The position numbers and the translations under genes were made by a program. 64,000 nucleotides of DNA, from the NCBI GenBank assembly GCA_041687255.1, contig JAWLCL010000019.1:1-64000 (forward strand), in the 5' to 3' direction. The stretch is from Mariniphaga sp041687255 (GTDB lineage: Bacteria; Bacteroidota; Bacteroidia; Bacteroidales; Prolixibacteraceae). Shown piece after piece: positions 26,520 through 35,737 of the stretch. Under the pieces are notes generated by a model, which was not told the origin of the DNA, made no database searches, and saw only the letters and a program-made list of their open reading frames with translations. Each line of letters begins with the position of its first letter. Positions within the stretch are counted from its first letter, which is position 1.

Positions 26520-27587
26520 ATGGATAAATCAAAAATATATTCAAAAATTATTTATACCGAAACACCGCAGGAAGAACTTATTCCTTTAATGGAACCTTAC
26601 AATAAGGATAAAATATTTCTTGCCACGGAGGAAAATGTTGAAAGGCTATGGGGTCCGGAATTCGATGAATTTATTAAGAACCAATCCATTAAAAAAGTAG
26701 TTATTCCATCGGGAGAAGAAAACAAAAAGCTTGATTCAGTTGCTCAAATATGGGAATTCCTTTCAAAAAATGGTGCCGATCGTAAATCGTTGCTTATTAA
26801 TTTAGGGGGAGGAATGTTAACCGATTTGGCCGGTTTTGCTGCTTCCACATTCAAACGGGGCATCGACTGCATAAACATCCCAACTACCCTGCTTTCACAA
26901 GTGGATGCATCGGTTGGCGGAAAAACCGGAATAAATTTTAACGGATTAAAAAACGAAGTTGGTACTTTTAAGGAACCGGTTGCGGTAATAATATTTACAG
27001 GTTTTCTGAAAACTCTTGACAAGGAAAATTTCCTTTCCGGATTTGCTGAAATGATAAAACACGGTTTGATTCATAGCCCGGCTCATTTAAGAGAATTAAA
27101 AAGTTTTGATGTTCACAACATCGATTATAAATCCCTGCAGGGAATAATAGCGCATTCAGTAGAGGTTAAGCAGTATTTTGTCAGCCACGACCCTACTGAA
27201 CAAAACATAAGAAAAGCATTGAATTTCGGGCATACCGCAGGCCATGCTTTCGAAAGCCTTGCCATGGAACAAAAGCGGCCGGTAATGCACGGTTATGCAG
27301 TTGCCTGGGGAATGATTGCCGAACTTTACCTTTCGGTAAAAAAATGCGGATTTTCAATGGATAAATGTATGGAAACTTCCAGGTGGCTTCTTCAACTTTA
27401 TGGTCTTTTTAAAATAAACGGAGTTGATTTTGAGCGGCTTTTCGAACTTATGATCCACGATAAAAAAAATGAAGCAGGAAGAATAAACTTTACCCTGCTT
27501 TCCGATACCGGCAAAATGGAAATTAATCAGGATTGTGATAAACATCTTGTTTTTGAAGCACTTGATTTCCTTCGTAATTTTTCATAA
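26520..27587 (+). CDS. aroB: 3-dehydroquinate synthase
   Basis: This enzyme converts DAHP to 3-dehydroquinate in the shikimate pathway, using NAD and a divalent metal. The 355-residue protein has the NAD-binding region LINLGGGMLTDLAGFAASTF, CINIPTTLLSQVDASVGGKTGIN, the metal-site helices FAEMIKHGLI and the His residues in LNFGHTAGHAFE and MHGYAVAWGM. aroA follows after 2 bases. The gap to the divergent small membrane protein is about 95 bases. Confidence 0.96.
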   Translation: MDKSKIYSKIIYTETPQEELIPLMEPYNKDKIFLATEENVERLWGPEFDEFIKNQSIKKVVIPSGEENKKLDSVAQIWEFLSKNGADRKSLLINLGGGMLTDLAGFAASTFKRGIDCINIPTTLLSQVDASVGGKTGINFNGLKNEVGTFKEPVAVIIFTGFLKTLDKENFLSGFAEMIKHGLIHSPAHLRELKSFDVHNIDYKSLQGIIAHSVEVKQYFVSHDPTEQNIRKALNFGHTAGHAFESLAMEQKRPVMHGYAVAWGMIAELYLSVKKCGFSMDKCMETSRWLLQLYGLFKINGVDFERLFELMIHDKKNEAGRINFTLLSDTGKMEINQDCDKHLVFEALDFLRNFS

Positions 27588-27589
27588 AA

Positions 27590-28828
27590 ATGAATTATCA
27601 GGTTTCTGTTCAGAATAAAAAAATTGAGGGAAGTATCAATCTTCCGGCATCAAAAAGCATCAGCAACAGGGTGCTTATAATAAATGCATTGTGTTATAAT
27701 CCTTACCCTGTGTGGAATTTATCCGATTCTGATGATACCCGTGTGCTGAATGAAGCATTGTTTTCAAATCAAAACCATTTCGACATTGGCCATGCAGGCA
27801 CTGCCATGCGGTTCCTCACAGCGTTTCTTTCAAAGATTGCAGGAGAATGGGTAATTACCGGCTCCGAACGTATGAAGCAACGTCCGATTGAAATATTGGT
27901 TGATGCATTAAACCAACTCGGTGCTCGTGTGGAATACATTGAAAGGAAAGGATATCCTCCACTTAAAATTTACGGTTCACATCTGACAGGAAAAACGCTT
28001 GAATTGAACGGCAGCATATCAAGCCAATACATTTCAGCCCTGCTGATGATTGCTCCTACCATAGAAAACGGACTGACAATTAAACTGACCGGCGAAATTA
28101 CTTCGCGATCCTATATTGAACTTACCCTTAAGCTAATGGCCCGGTTTGGCATTAAAAGCCGGTGGGATGGCAATTCAATAACTGTTCCCGAACAAGATTA
28201 TTTCCCGGGAGAGTTTACTGTGGAAGCCGACTGGTCAGGTGCTTCCTACTGGTACCAGATTATGGCTTTGGCCGACGAAGGAGAACTGCTGCTTGAAAAC
28301 CTTCAGCTCAGCAGCATACAGGGAGATGCTTACATCGCCCGCTGGTTTGAAAAATTTGGAGTCTTTTCCAAACAGTTGCCGCAGGGTGTTATGCTGACAA
28401 AATTACAAGTGGCTCAGCCCAAAAAGCTGGAACTAAATTTCATAGAAAATCCGGATGTTGCACAAACTTTTGCATGCCTGTGCGTTGCTAAAAAAATACC
28501 GTTTCATTTCACCGGTTTAAAAACTCTCAAGATTAAAGAAACTGACCGGATTGCAGCCCTCCAAAATGAACTGGCAAAGTTTGGTGCCGCACTTACTGAA
28601 CCCGCTGAAGGAGAATTGGCCTGGAATGGTACAATTGATGAAGCAAAAACAGATAAAATACCATACGTTAATACCTATCACGACCACCGTATGGCAATGG
28701 CATTTGCTCCAATGGCAATGGAGAACCGTACAATTGAAATTGAAGAACCGTCAGTGGTTTCAAAATCGTATCCCTCCTTCTGGGATGATTTAAAAAAAGC
28801 AGGTTTTAAAATAAGCGACGTCCAGTAA
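27590..28828 (+). CDS. aroA: 3-phosphoshikimate 1-carboxyvinyltransferase (EPSP synthase)
   Basis: This enzyme transfers the enolpyruvyl group from PEP to shikimate-3-phosphate. The 412-residue protein has LPASKSISNRVLIINAL near residue 20, NAGTAMR-type GHAGTAMRFLTAFLS, the SSQ motif SGSISSQYISALL-like NGSISSQYISALLMIAP, LKIKETDRIAAL and DHRMAMAFAP near the C-terminus. It immediately follows aroB (2-base gap), so the two shikimate steps are in one operon. The transglutaminase gene converges 10 bases after its stop. Confidence 0.96.
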   Translation: MNYQVSVQNKKIEGSINLPASKSISNRVLIINALCYNPYPVWNLSDSDDTRVLNEALFSNQNHFDIGHAGTAMRFLTAFLSKIAGEWVITGSERMKQRPIEILVDALNQLGARVEYIERKGYPPLKIYGSHLTGKTLELNGSISSQYISALLMIAPTIENGLTIKLTGEITSRSYIELTLKLMARFGIKSRWDGNSITVPEQDYFPGEFTVEADWSGASYWYQIMALADEGELLLENLQLSSIQGDAYIARWFEKFGVFSKQLPQGVMLTKLQVAQPKKLELNFIENPDVAQTFACLCVAKKIPFHFTGLKTLKIKETDRIAALQNELAKFGAALTEPAEGELAWNGTIDEAKTDKIPYVNTYHDHRMAMAFAPMAMENRTIEIEEPSVVSKSYPSFWDDLKKAGFKISDVQ

Positions 28829-28838
28829 TTATCCCGGC

Positions 28839-30047
28839 TTACAGGGATTGTGAATTTAGCTTGTATAGCTTTATAACCCCCTCCTGCTCCTTTGCAGTAT
28901 CAATTTCTTTGGAAGCGGTTATACCATCAACTCCTGTAAATTCGAGCCGGTAAGTTTTGTCTTTTTTTAGCCTGAACTTTAAAAACCGGTTTAAATCATC
29001 AGTCGGTAAAGGTGTATAGCCAAAATCAACCTGTTTTTCACCTTCCCACAAGGTTACCTTTTCAGCAATGCGTCCCCGGCCTCCTTTTTCATCCTGTGTT
29101 TCATACAATACCACATCAATCATCAGTTCATCCTCATTCAGTTCCATGCCTGCCAGCTGCTCCTGATAAAGCCTGATGTACCTGTCGGTGACATTTACAG
29201 CATGCACTTCCCTGGAATCCTTGTCCCAAATAAGTGGATAATGAGTTTGAGCCGGCTTATATGAGGCCGCATATATCCAGTGTACCGGCTTCTGTGGATC
29301 GGCTTTGCCGGCATCACCTAAAAACCAGCTCTTATTAAGTGCATCGGGATAATACTCTGTAAAATACCATTCGCCATCAATCCAAACCTCAACCCAGCTA
29401 TGGTTTCCGCGCATATTTGTCCACAAGGGAGTACCGGCTATACGAGCTGGAATACCTACCGAACGAAAGGCATTCACCAACAAAAATGAAAGACCGGTAC
29501 AGGTAGCCATCTGTTCATCGATAGCCTTAAACGGGCTGATGTTTACAGCGCTTCTTTTGGTATTGTATTCCACGCCAAGTTCTGCCATGATATTCAGGTT
29601 TACCGAATCGATTGCCGCGTAAATATCCTTGCAACCGCTAACTTTGGGTGAAAATCTTTGATAGAAATCTTCCCGCCAGTTGTCCCGCCTTTCATCAAGA
29701 CTGTAATAAGGCAGTACCTCGTTCAGAAATATTGAATCGGGCAATTCCCGGCACCACGAATATTCTTCCCTGACTTTAACAGCTCCTTTCACCTGGTCAA
29801 GTATGAAATCAGCATCCAAAGTTTTTAAATCCTTTTCCGGCATATAGGCCAGCAAAAATGCAACAGCTTCCTTTTCCTGCTTTGAGCTGTTGTCAATAGC
29901 CTTCATAAGTTCAGTGCTGTTATCGCCGGCTTTAACAAGTGCGGAATCGAGCAACGAATGATAAGCCTGTGGCACTCCCGGATATTTCGACTGGCAAGCA
30001 GAAAGAAAAGCAACAGTAAACAATAAGGGAAACAAAAGGTATTTCAT
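28839..30047 (-). CDS. Transglutaminase-domain lipoprotein
   Basis: This is a 402-residue lipoprotein with a clear lipobox (LFPLLFTVAFLSACQSK, Cys at about 18). The transglutaminase-like domain lies at about 190-290: the catalytic Cys is in MATCTGLSFLLVNAFRSVGI, the His in GNHSWVEVWIDG and a possible Asp further on. A beta-rich C-terminal domain follows. It could be a peptidase or cross-linker on the cell surface, or act as a bacterial transglutaminase/cysteine protease of unknown substrate. It is 5 bases downstream of the NagX-like gene on the same strand. Confidence 0.8.
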   Translation of the reverse strand: MKYLLFPLLFTVAFLSACQSKYPGVPQAYHSLLDSALVKAGDNSTELMKAIDNSSKQEKEAVAFLLAYMPEKDLKTLDADFILDQVKGAVKVREEYSWCRELPDSIFLNEVLPYYSLDERRDNWREDFYQRFSPKVSGCKDIYAAIDSVNLNIMAELGVEYNTKRSAVNISPFKAIDEQMATCTGLSFLLVNAFRSVGIPARIAGTPLWTNMRGNHSWVEVWIDGEWYFTEYYPDALNKSWFLGDAGKADPQKPVHWIYAASYKPAQTHYPLIWDKDSREVHAVNVTDRYIRLYQEQLAGMELNEDELMIDVVLYETQDEKGGRGRIAEKVTLWEGEKQVDFGYTPLPTDDLNRFLKFRLKKDKTYRLEFTGVDGITASKEIDTAKEQEGVIKLYKLNSQSL

Positions 30048-30052
30048 GAATT

Positions 30053-31147
30053 TTATAATTTTATAAATATTTTTTTCCGGTACAGTATCAAAGCCGGAAT
30101 ATAATTAAAACAAATAAACAAAACTGCAAATAACAGGCTTCCGAGTTTCAGGCTCCAGCCTGCTGATTCAAACATCTGCATAAAATGAACGTTAAGGCTG
30201 CTTCCGCCGAATTTAATGCTGTAGAATATCTGCCCCCACACATCGGCCAAAACATATACCGCAATGGCGTTGGAACCAAAAACTATACCCGGTTCAGTAA
30301 AACGTTTATGCCCCCTCTGGTCGATAAAAAACAAGCTTACCGCCAACAGCATTGCTGCAAGTCCGGATGTTACCATTACAAACGAACTGGTCCATAAACT
30401 TTTGTTTATTGGAAAAACATAGTCCCACATGTATCCAATCATAAAGGCAAAAAAGCCGAGTGAGAACAGGTAAATGACCTTGCGTTCAGGTGAAAACCTG
30501 CTCAAAATCAGGTGTCCCGCCAGCAACCCGGTAATACCGGAAGCAATTGCAGGAAAGGTACTGAAGATACCTTCCGGATCCCAGGTCTTCTGCCACATGT
30601 AGCCGGGCAACAGTTTGCTGTCGATAAAAGCAGCCAGGTTAGCGCCCGGCTCAAGCATTGGTTCGCCGTAACCGGGTGTGGGAATCAGCACCATTGCCAG
30701 CCAGTAACCAATTAATAATAAAGCAGCCACAATCGCCTGTGTTTTCCACCGGGAATTCAGAAACAGAATTGCTGAAACCAGAAATACAATTGCAATGCGC
30801 TGCAATACCCCTGCATAACGTATATTTTCAAGATCAAACTTCGGGAACAACCACAACAAAACCCCAACCACAAATATTTTAATAGCCCTGATGACAATCT
30901 TCCTGTACATCGGCCTTTTGGGAACTCCTGCCTTTAACCTTTTTGAATAAGCCAGTGCGATTGATACTCCAACAATAAAAATAAAGAATGGGAAAATCAA
31001 ATCGGTAGGTGTCAAACCATGCCATTCGGCATGCAGCAATGGCGGGTAAACATGGCTCCAGCTTCCCGGATAATTTACCATAATCATCGCTGCAATGGTA
31101 AACCCCCTGAAAGCATCAAGAGAAATCAAACGTTTGTTCTCAGTCAT
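30053..31147 (-). CDS. NagX/HGSNAT-like membrane acyltransferase
   Basis: This polytopic protein of 364 residues has about ten hydrophobic helices and opens with ISLDAFRGFTIAAMIMVNYPG, then DLIFPFFIFIVGVSIALAY, a signature of the heparan-alpha-glucosaminide N-acetyltransferase-like / NagX (DUF5009) family. These are thought to move acetyl groups across the membrane onto sugars. The histidine used by HGSNAT is not identified with confidence here. The transglutaminase lipoprotein gene follows 5 bases downstream, and tadA lies just upstream on the same strand. Confidence 0.83.
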   Translation of the reverse strand: MTENKRLISLDAFRGFTIAAMIMVNYPGSWSHVYPPLLHAEWHGLTPTDLIFPFFIFIVGVSIALAYSKRLKAGVPKRPMYRKIVIRAIKIFVVGVLLWLFPKFDLENIRYAGVLQRIAIVFLVSAILFLNSRWKTQAIVAALLLIGYWLAMVLIPTPGYGEPMLEPGANLAAFIDSKLLPGYMWQKTWDPEGIFSTFPAIASGITGLLAGHLILSRFSPERKVIYLFSLGFFAFMIGYMWDYVFPINKSLWTSSFVMVTSGLAAMLLAVSLFFIDQRGHKRFTEPGIVFGSNAIAVYVLADVWGQIFYSIKFGGSSLNVHFMQMFESAGWSLKLGSLLFAVLFICFNYIPALILYRKKIFIKL

Positions 31148-31173
31148 TATATTCCGTTAAATTAAAAAATCGT

Positions 31174-31617
31174 TTATCTTTTTGCCCTGAAGAATTCCTG
31201 TAACAACTCCGAACATTCCTCCCGCATAATGCCATGAGTAACTTCTGTTTTCGGATGCAGTACTTTTGGGGCAAAAAGGTGGTATCCTTTCTTTTCATCG
31301 GTAGCTCCAAAAACAAGCCGGCCCATTTGAGCCCATCCTATTGCAGCGGCACACATGGCACACGGCTCGAGTGTTATATACAGAGTACAGTCGTTTAAAT
31401 ATTTTCCTCCCAACAAATTGGCTGCAGCAGTAATGGCCTGCATTTCGGCATGAGCTGTTACATCATTAAGCGTTTCGGTTAAATTATGAGCACGTGCAAT
31501 TATCTTCCGGTTGGCTACAACAACAGCGCCTACAGGCACCTCTCCCTTGTCAAAAGCCTGAAGCGCCTCTGTAAACGCTTTCTTCATAAAATATTCATCG
31601 CTAAACGGTTCTATCAT
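31174..31617 (-). CDS. tadA: tRNA-specific adenosine deaminase
   Basis: This zinc enzyme deaminates the wobble adenosine of tRNA-Arg(ACG) to inosine. From the ATG at 31617 it has 147 residues; the zinc ligands and catalytic Glu are in H56-A-E58 and P85-C-A-M-C89 (HAE...PCxxC). The rest fits TadA (GEVPVGAVVVANRKIIARAHN near the N-terminus). An upstream in-frame ATG at 31635 adds residues not typical of the family. It is divergent from aspS, with 86 bases between the two starts. Confidence 0.92.
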   Translation of the reverse strand: MIEPFSDEYFMKKAFTEALQAFDKGEVPVGAVVVANRKIIARAHNLTETLNDVTAHAEMQAITAAANLLGGKYLNDCTLYITLEPCAMCAAAIGWAQMGRLVFGATDEKKGYHLFAPKVLHPKTEVTHGIMREECSELLQEFFRAKR

Positions 31618-31703
31618 CCCTCTATTCAAAAGCACGTAATTTGAGGGGATGAAATTGCTAAATTCTTCTTATTTTCGCAACCAAATCAATAAAAAAGTAT
31701 TTT

Positions 31704-33458
31704 ATGTACAGAACACATACGTGTGGAGAATTAAGGGCCGAACATATTGGCCGGAAGGTTCAACTGGCAGGTTGGGTTCAGAGGGTAAGGGATTTAGGTG
31801 CCATGTCGTTTATCGACTTACGCGACCGGTATGGAATTACCCAGCTGGTAACCGATGAAAACACCCCTCGTGAAGTCACGGAGCTTAAAGAGCAGCTGGG
31901 CAGGGAGTTTGTTGTTCAGGCATCAGGAATTGTAAGGGAGAGGTCAAGCAAAAACAAAAACATATCAACAGGTGATATAGAAATTGCTTTGTCGGAATTG
32001 AAAATCCTGAGCTCATCGGCAGTTCCTCCGTTCACCATTCAGGATGATACCGATGGCGGAGATGAGTTACGGATGAAATACCGTTACCTTGATCTGAGAA
32101 GAAGCGCTGTACGTAAAAACCTGGAGCTACGTGCCCGCATGGCACATGCAGTGCGCTCCTACCTTGCCTCAAACGATTTTATTGAAGTTGAAACTCCTGT
32201 ACTTATAAAATCCACTCCCGAGGGTGCCCGCGACTTTGTTGTTCCATCACGTATGAATCCCGGCGAGTTCTATGCCTTGCCACAATCGCCCCAGATTTTT
32301 AAGCAACTCTTAATGGTTGCCGGTTTCGATAAATACTTCCAAATCGTAAAATGCTTTAGGGATGAAGACCTGCGTGCAGACCGCCAGCCTGAATTTACTC
32401 AAATCGACTGCGAAATGTCGTTTGTTGAACAGGAGGATGTTTTGAACACCTTCGAAGGACTTACACAGGCTGTTTTCAAGCAGGTCCTTGATATAGAGGT
32501 GGACAAGTTTCCCAGGATGCCTTTCAGCGAAGCCATGGAAAGCTATGGATCTGATAAGCCCGACATACGCTTTGAAATGAAGCTGAATGAACTCACTGCC
32601 GAAACAAAGGGAAAAGGTTTCCCTGTTTTCGATTCAGCAGAATATGTAGGAGCCATCTGCGCCAAAGGATGCGCCGGTTATTCGCGCAAACAAACCGATG
32701 AGCTTACCGAATGGGTTAAACGCCCGCAAATCGGCTCCAAAGGGCTTGTATTTGTAAAGTATAACGACGACAAAACCTTTAAGTCATCTGTCGATAAGTT
32801 TTATGCGCCGGAAGAATTAAAAACCTGGGCAGAAAAATTAAATGCTGAACCTGGTGACTTGCTGCTTATTCTCTCAGGCAAAAAGGAACAAACACTTAAA
32901 GCTTTGGGGGAATTGCGCCTTGAAATGGGAAACCGGCTGGGGCTTCGCAAAAAAGGCACCTTTAAACCATTGTGGGTAGTCGATTTTCCTTTACTGGAGT
33001 GGGATGAAGAATCGCAACGTTTTTTTGCAATGCACCATCCATTCACCGCGCCAAAACCCGAAGATATCCCGCTGCTGGATGAAAATCCCGGAAATGTGCG
33101 TGCCAATGCCTATGACCTTGTAATAAACGGGGTAGAAATTGGAGGTGGCTCAGTCAGGATCTACGATTCGGAGTTGCAGGCCAAAATGTTCGATATTCTT
33201 GGTTTTACGCCCGAACAGGCCAAAGCACAGTTTGGCTTCCTTATGGATGCATTTAAATACGGAGCACCGCCCCATGCAGGAATTGCCTTTGGGTTCGACC
33301 GTCTGGTTTCGCTCTTTGCAGGTATAGATTCCATCCGCGATGTCATTGCTTTCCCGAAAAACAACTCAGGCCGCGATGTAATGAATGACTCCCCTGCTCC
33401 TATATCAATTGAGCAGCTCAATGAACTCAACCTGAAAGTGACGCTGCCAAAAGAATAA
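31704..33458 (+). CDS. aspS: Aspartyl-tRNA synthetase
   Basis: This class IIb synthetase (584 residues) has an N-terminal OB-fold anticodon-binding domain (MYRTHTCGELRAEHIGRKV to about 130), then the catalytic domain. Motif 2 is FRDEDLRADRQPEFTQID, motif 3 is GIAFGFDRLVSLFAG, and PQSPQIFKQLLM lies in between. The GAD insertion domain is present near residues 290-420. A terminator follows the stop. It is divergent from tadA, so two translation genes share the promoter region. Confidence 0.96.
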   Translation: MYRTHTCGELRAEHIGRKVQLAGWVQRVRDLGAMSFIDLRDRYGITQLVTDENTPREVTELKEQLGREFVVQASGIVRERSSKNKNISTGDIEIALSELKILSSSAVPPFTIQDDTDGGDELRMKYRYLDLRRSAVRKNLELRARMAHAVRSYLASNDFIEVETPVLIKSTPEGARDFVVPSRMNPGEFYALPQSPQIFKQLLMVAGFDKYFQIVKCFRDEDLRADRQPEFTQIDCEMSFVEQEDVLNTFEGLTQAVFKQVLDIEVDKFPRMPFSEAMESYGSDKPDIRFEMKLNELTAETKGKGFPVFDSAEYVGAICAKGCAGYSRKQTDELTEWVKRPQIGSKGLVFVKYNDDKTFKSSVDKFYAPEELKTWAEKLNAEPGDLLLILSGKKEQTLKALGELRLEMGNRLGLRKKGTFKPLWVVDFPLLEWDEESQRFFAMHHPFTAPKPEDIPLLDENPGNVRANAYDLVINGVEIGGGSVRIYDSELQAKMFDILGFTPEQAKAQFGFLMDAFKYGAPPHAGIAFGFDRLVSLFAGIDSIRDVIAFPKNNSGRDVMNDSPAPISIEQLNELNLKVTLPKE

Positions 33459-33482
33459 AAAATATTAAGCAAATTGGATTAT

Positions 33483-33520
33483 AGCCGTTTCAGCACAGTA
33501 AGTTGGAGCGGCTGTTTTTT
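33483..33520 (+). terminator. Intrinsic terminator after aspS
   Basis: AGCCGTTTCAG (33483-33493) pairs with TTGGAGCGGCT (33503-33513) in an 11-bp stem that includes several G-U pairs, with a 9-base loop, followed by GTTTTTT to 33520. It starts 24 bases after the aspS stop. Confidence 0.75.
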
Positions 33521-34131
33521 ATGTCCTGACTAAGAAAATTATGTCTACACCTTTTGGATCTAAAAGATTACAACCGAATGAATAATGAGGACATAATGCA
33601 TTTATTACCTGCATTTCAACCTGGTTATAGCACAATATATAAGACGGTGCAACTCCATTTGGAATTGAATTTACATTGAGTTTAGTCAGGCGAAGGTACG
33701 ATGAAGGTATGCCTTATAAAAGGATTGAACAGTCCCCTTAATTCTCGTGGCTATATTGCATAAGAAGTAACTGTTCATAGTTCAGGGCTTTGCTACTTTG
33801 CTATCTGGTCCTTGAAGCAGGTCCAACCTTATTTTTCTTAAACCTTATTTCCAAAACCAACCTTAGTAGAAGGCCCTTCCCCAAAATCCCTGTCGCTAGG
33901 TAGTGCGAAGGCCTGATAAAATGACATCTTGAGTGAATTATATAAAACTGATAATCAGGGGATTGAGGTTTTAATTATAAGATGATTCAATTATGCCGCA
34001 ATTAACCCACAGAAAACAGGTGCTGAACTTTCAAATGTATCATTTGCTTTGACCGGATAATTAATCCGAAGAAAAGAAGTGGATCATAGAAAATCCAGTC
34101 TTTAAATTGGCAGGGAAATGGAATTAAACAC
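33521..34131. other. Gap without a recognisable gene; possible relic
   Basis: About 610 bases between the aspS terminator and the ExbD operon terminator hold no credible gene. At 33663-33685 there is a 23-base exact copy of part of the inverted array at 48571-48593. Short frames contain many stops. The stretch is gene-poor and heterogeneous in composition, so it may hold degraded sequence from an earlier insertion, but no family can be named. Confidence 0.6.
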
Positions 34132-34168
34132 AAAAGCCGTCACAGAATAATACTCTGCGACGACTTTT
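34132..34168 (-). terminator. Intrinsic terminator of the ExbB/ExbD operon
   Basis: On the minus strand, AAGTCGTCGCAGAGT pairs with ATTCTGTGACGGCTT in a 15-bp stem (with three G-U pairs) around a 3-base loop, with TTTT after it. It begins about 24 bases after the stop of the last ExbD gene. Confidence 0.85.
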
Positions 34169-34191
34169 ATATTATAGTTCAAAAGATCGGA

Positions 34192-34662
34192 TTACCTTTC
34201 TACCCGTTGTCTTGACGAATAGTTAATGTGCAGTGCAGCTGATTTTCTCAATTCCTGTTTGATATCAGTTACAATACCCATTTTGGTATTTTCATCCACT
34301 TTTAAAGATGTAATCATCATTGGCCTTTCGGCTTCGCTACGTGCTTCCCTTTCAGCGATGACATAATCTTGTATTTCGCTTACATTGGCAAACTGATCGT
34401 TGAGCTGTATACGGGAAGAAACACCAAAGGTTTTTTGGTATTGTGCCAATGGTTCACCAACGTATATATAGCTCACCAGCGACTTTTTTTCCAGCTTTGT
34501 CAATTCAGTAGCAGTAGGAAGCTTGATTTCGACCATGTAAGTTACTTCGCGCATGGTTGTACTAACCATGAAGAAAAATAACAACATGAAAACGATATCA
34601 GGCAATGAAGCTGTTGAAATGGGAGGAAGTTCCTTACCTCCTTTTTTTCTGAATTTACTCAT
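34192..34662 (-). CDS. ExbD/TolR-family biopolymer transporter (second copy)
   Basis: This 156-residue protein has one N-terminal transmembrane helix (about 20-42) with the conserved Asp in LPDIVFMLLFFFMVSTTM; a periplasmic domain follows. ExbD couples proton flow through ExbB to TonB-type energisation of outer-membrane transport. It is the last gene of a four-gene operon (ExbB-like, four-helix protein, ExbD, ExbD), 2 bases downstream of the first ExbD. Two different ExbD copies next to each other suggest a heteromeric motor. Confidence 0.92.
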   Translation of the reverse strand: MSKFRKKGGKELPPISTASLPDIVFMLLFFFMVSTTMREVTYMVEIKLPTATELTKLEKKSLVSYIYVGEPLAQYQKTFGVSSRIQLNDQFANVSEIQDYVIAEREARSEAERPMMITSLKVDENTKMGIVTDIKQELRKSAALHINYSSRQRVER

Positions 34663-34664
34663 AA

Positions 34665-35240
34665 CTAATTTCCTCCAACCATTTTAGGTTCTGCTTCCGA
34701 TATTTTGGAAGGATAAATTTCACGGATTGCATCCTGTTGATCGCTATCTAGCTCATCATAGGATTTTCCGAATTGTTGTCTTGCCAACTCTTCTCTCAAC
34801 TCATTAATGGCAGCAACCAGTTCGTTTTGAACAGCGATATACATCCCGTACCTTGTATCAAGGTCGTTCCGTAAGGAAATAACCCCTTTTGTGATCTCAA
34901 CTTCACCAAAATAAGGCACCTCTTTAGGTTCTTTTTCAGGTAAGGTTTCATCGTCATATGGGTTAGCCATGAATTCCTTAGCCCTTTCACGAAGGTTTTC
35001 AAGGTTTTCATATTCATTTTCTACAAGAAGTTCGTTGTTCCGGTTAACCAATACAACAAACACATTGCGTTCCTTAATTTGTTGATCGTCTTGTAACTCT
35101 TCCGGATCAACCCATTGAGGAAGCCTTCTTTCCAGACCGCTGTCAACGTCCATCGTGGTTGTTACCAGGAAAAAGATGAGCAGCATAAAGGCTATATCTG
35201 CCAATGATGCCGACGGTATTTCAGGTACTTTCTTTGCCAT
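34665..35240 (-). CDS. ExbD/TolR-family biopolymer transporter (first copy)
   Basis: This 191-residue protein has one N-terminal transmembrane helix with the conserved Asp in SLADIAFMLLIFFLVTTTMD. It has a longer periplasmic part than its neighbour (about 40-190), with an acidic loop around NPYDDETLPEKEPKEVPYFG. It is co-transcribed with the second ExbD (2-base gap) and the upstream four-helix protein (32-base gap). The two ExbDs are clearly different proteins, not a recent duplication. Confidence 0.92.
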   Translation of the reverse strand: MAKKVPEIPSASLADIAFMLLIFFLVTTTMDVDSGLERRLPQWVDPEELQDDQQIKERNVFVVLVNRNNELLVENEYENLENLRERAKEFMANPYDDETLPEKEPKEVPYFGEVEITKGVISLRNDLDTRYGMYIAVQNELVAAINELREELARQQFGKSYDELDSDQQDAIREIYPSKISEAEPKMVGGN

Positions 35241-35272
35241 AATTATTTTTCCTGTTTAATCCACGAATAAAA

Positions 35273-35731
35273 TTATTTAAATAACCGTGTTACCGGTGCC
35301 AGTACAATTGAAAGTACTGCCAGCCCCAGCAGGATATAGGTTGCGTACAAACCTGCATCAACCATTCGGGCTACCTGTGGAGTAAGAATACCTTCATTTA
35401 TAAATCGTTGTACACCCACAAATTGTGGAATTGTATCGGATGCCAGCAGATAAGAGACAACTGCAATAACGCCGAGAAATGCCAGCGAAATCAGCCCCTT
35501 CTTAGCTGCCTGAAAATCGGTAGCCATATGGAAAATTCCTGCAAGAATGGCAATACCGGCTCCTATAACCAACAATATATAGGTCCAGACCAACGTGGTG
35601 TTAATCCAACTACCCATTGTAGGGTCAGCATCATTTTCGCTGATGTTTACCATCATTGAAACAATGAGAACGGCTGATATAATGAGTAGGACCCATAACA
35701 TGATCGTAACTATTTTTCCAGCTTTATCCAT
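35273..35731 (-). CDS. Four-helix membrane protein of the ExbB/ExbD cluster
   Basis: This 152-residue protein has four hydrophobic helices: IVTIMLWVLLIISAVLIVSM, TTLVWTYILLVIGAGIAILA, KGLISLAFLGVIAVVSYLL and a C-terminal one (YATYILLGLAVLSIVLAP). It has no recognised domain. It is always found by the same neighbours in Bacteroidota (recalled from general knowledge, not checked), which suggests an accessory subunit of the proton-channel complex. It lies 6 bases downstream of the ExbB-like gene. Confidence 0.8.
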   Translation of the reverse strand: MDKAGKIVTIMLWVLLIISAVLIVSMMVNISENDADPTMGSWINTTLVWTYILLVIGAGIAILAGIFHMATDFQAAKKGLISLAFLGVIAVVSYLLASDTIPQFVGVQRFINEGILTPQVARMVDAGLYATYILLGLAVLSIVLAPVTRLFK

Positions 35732-35737
35732 AATAGC

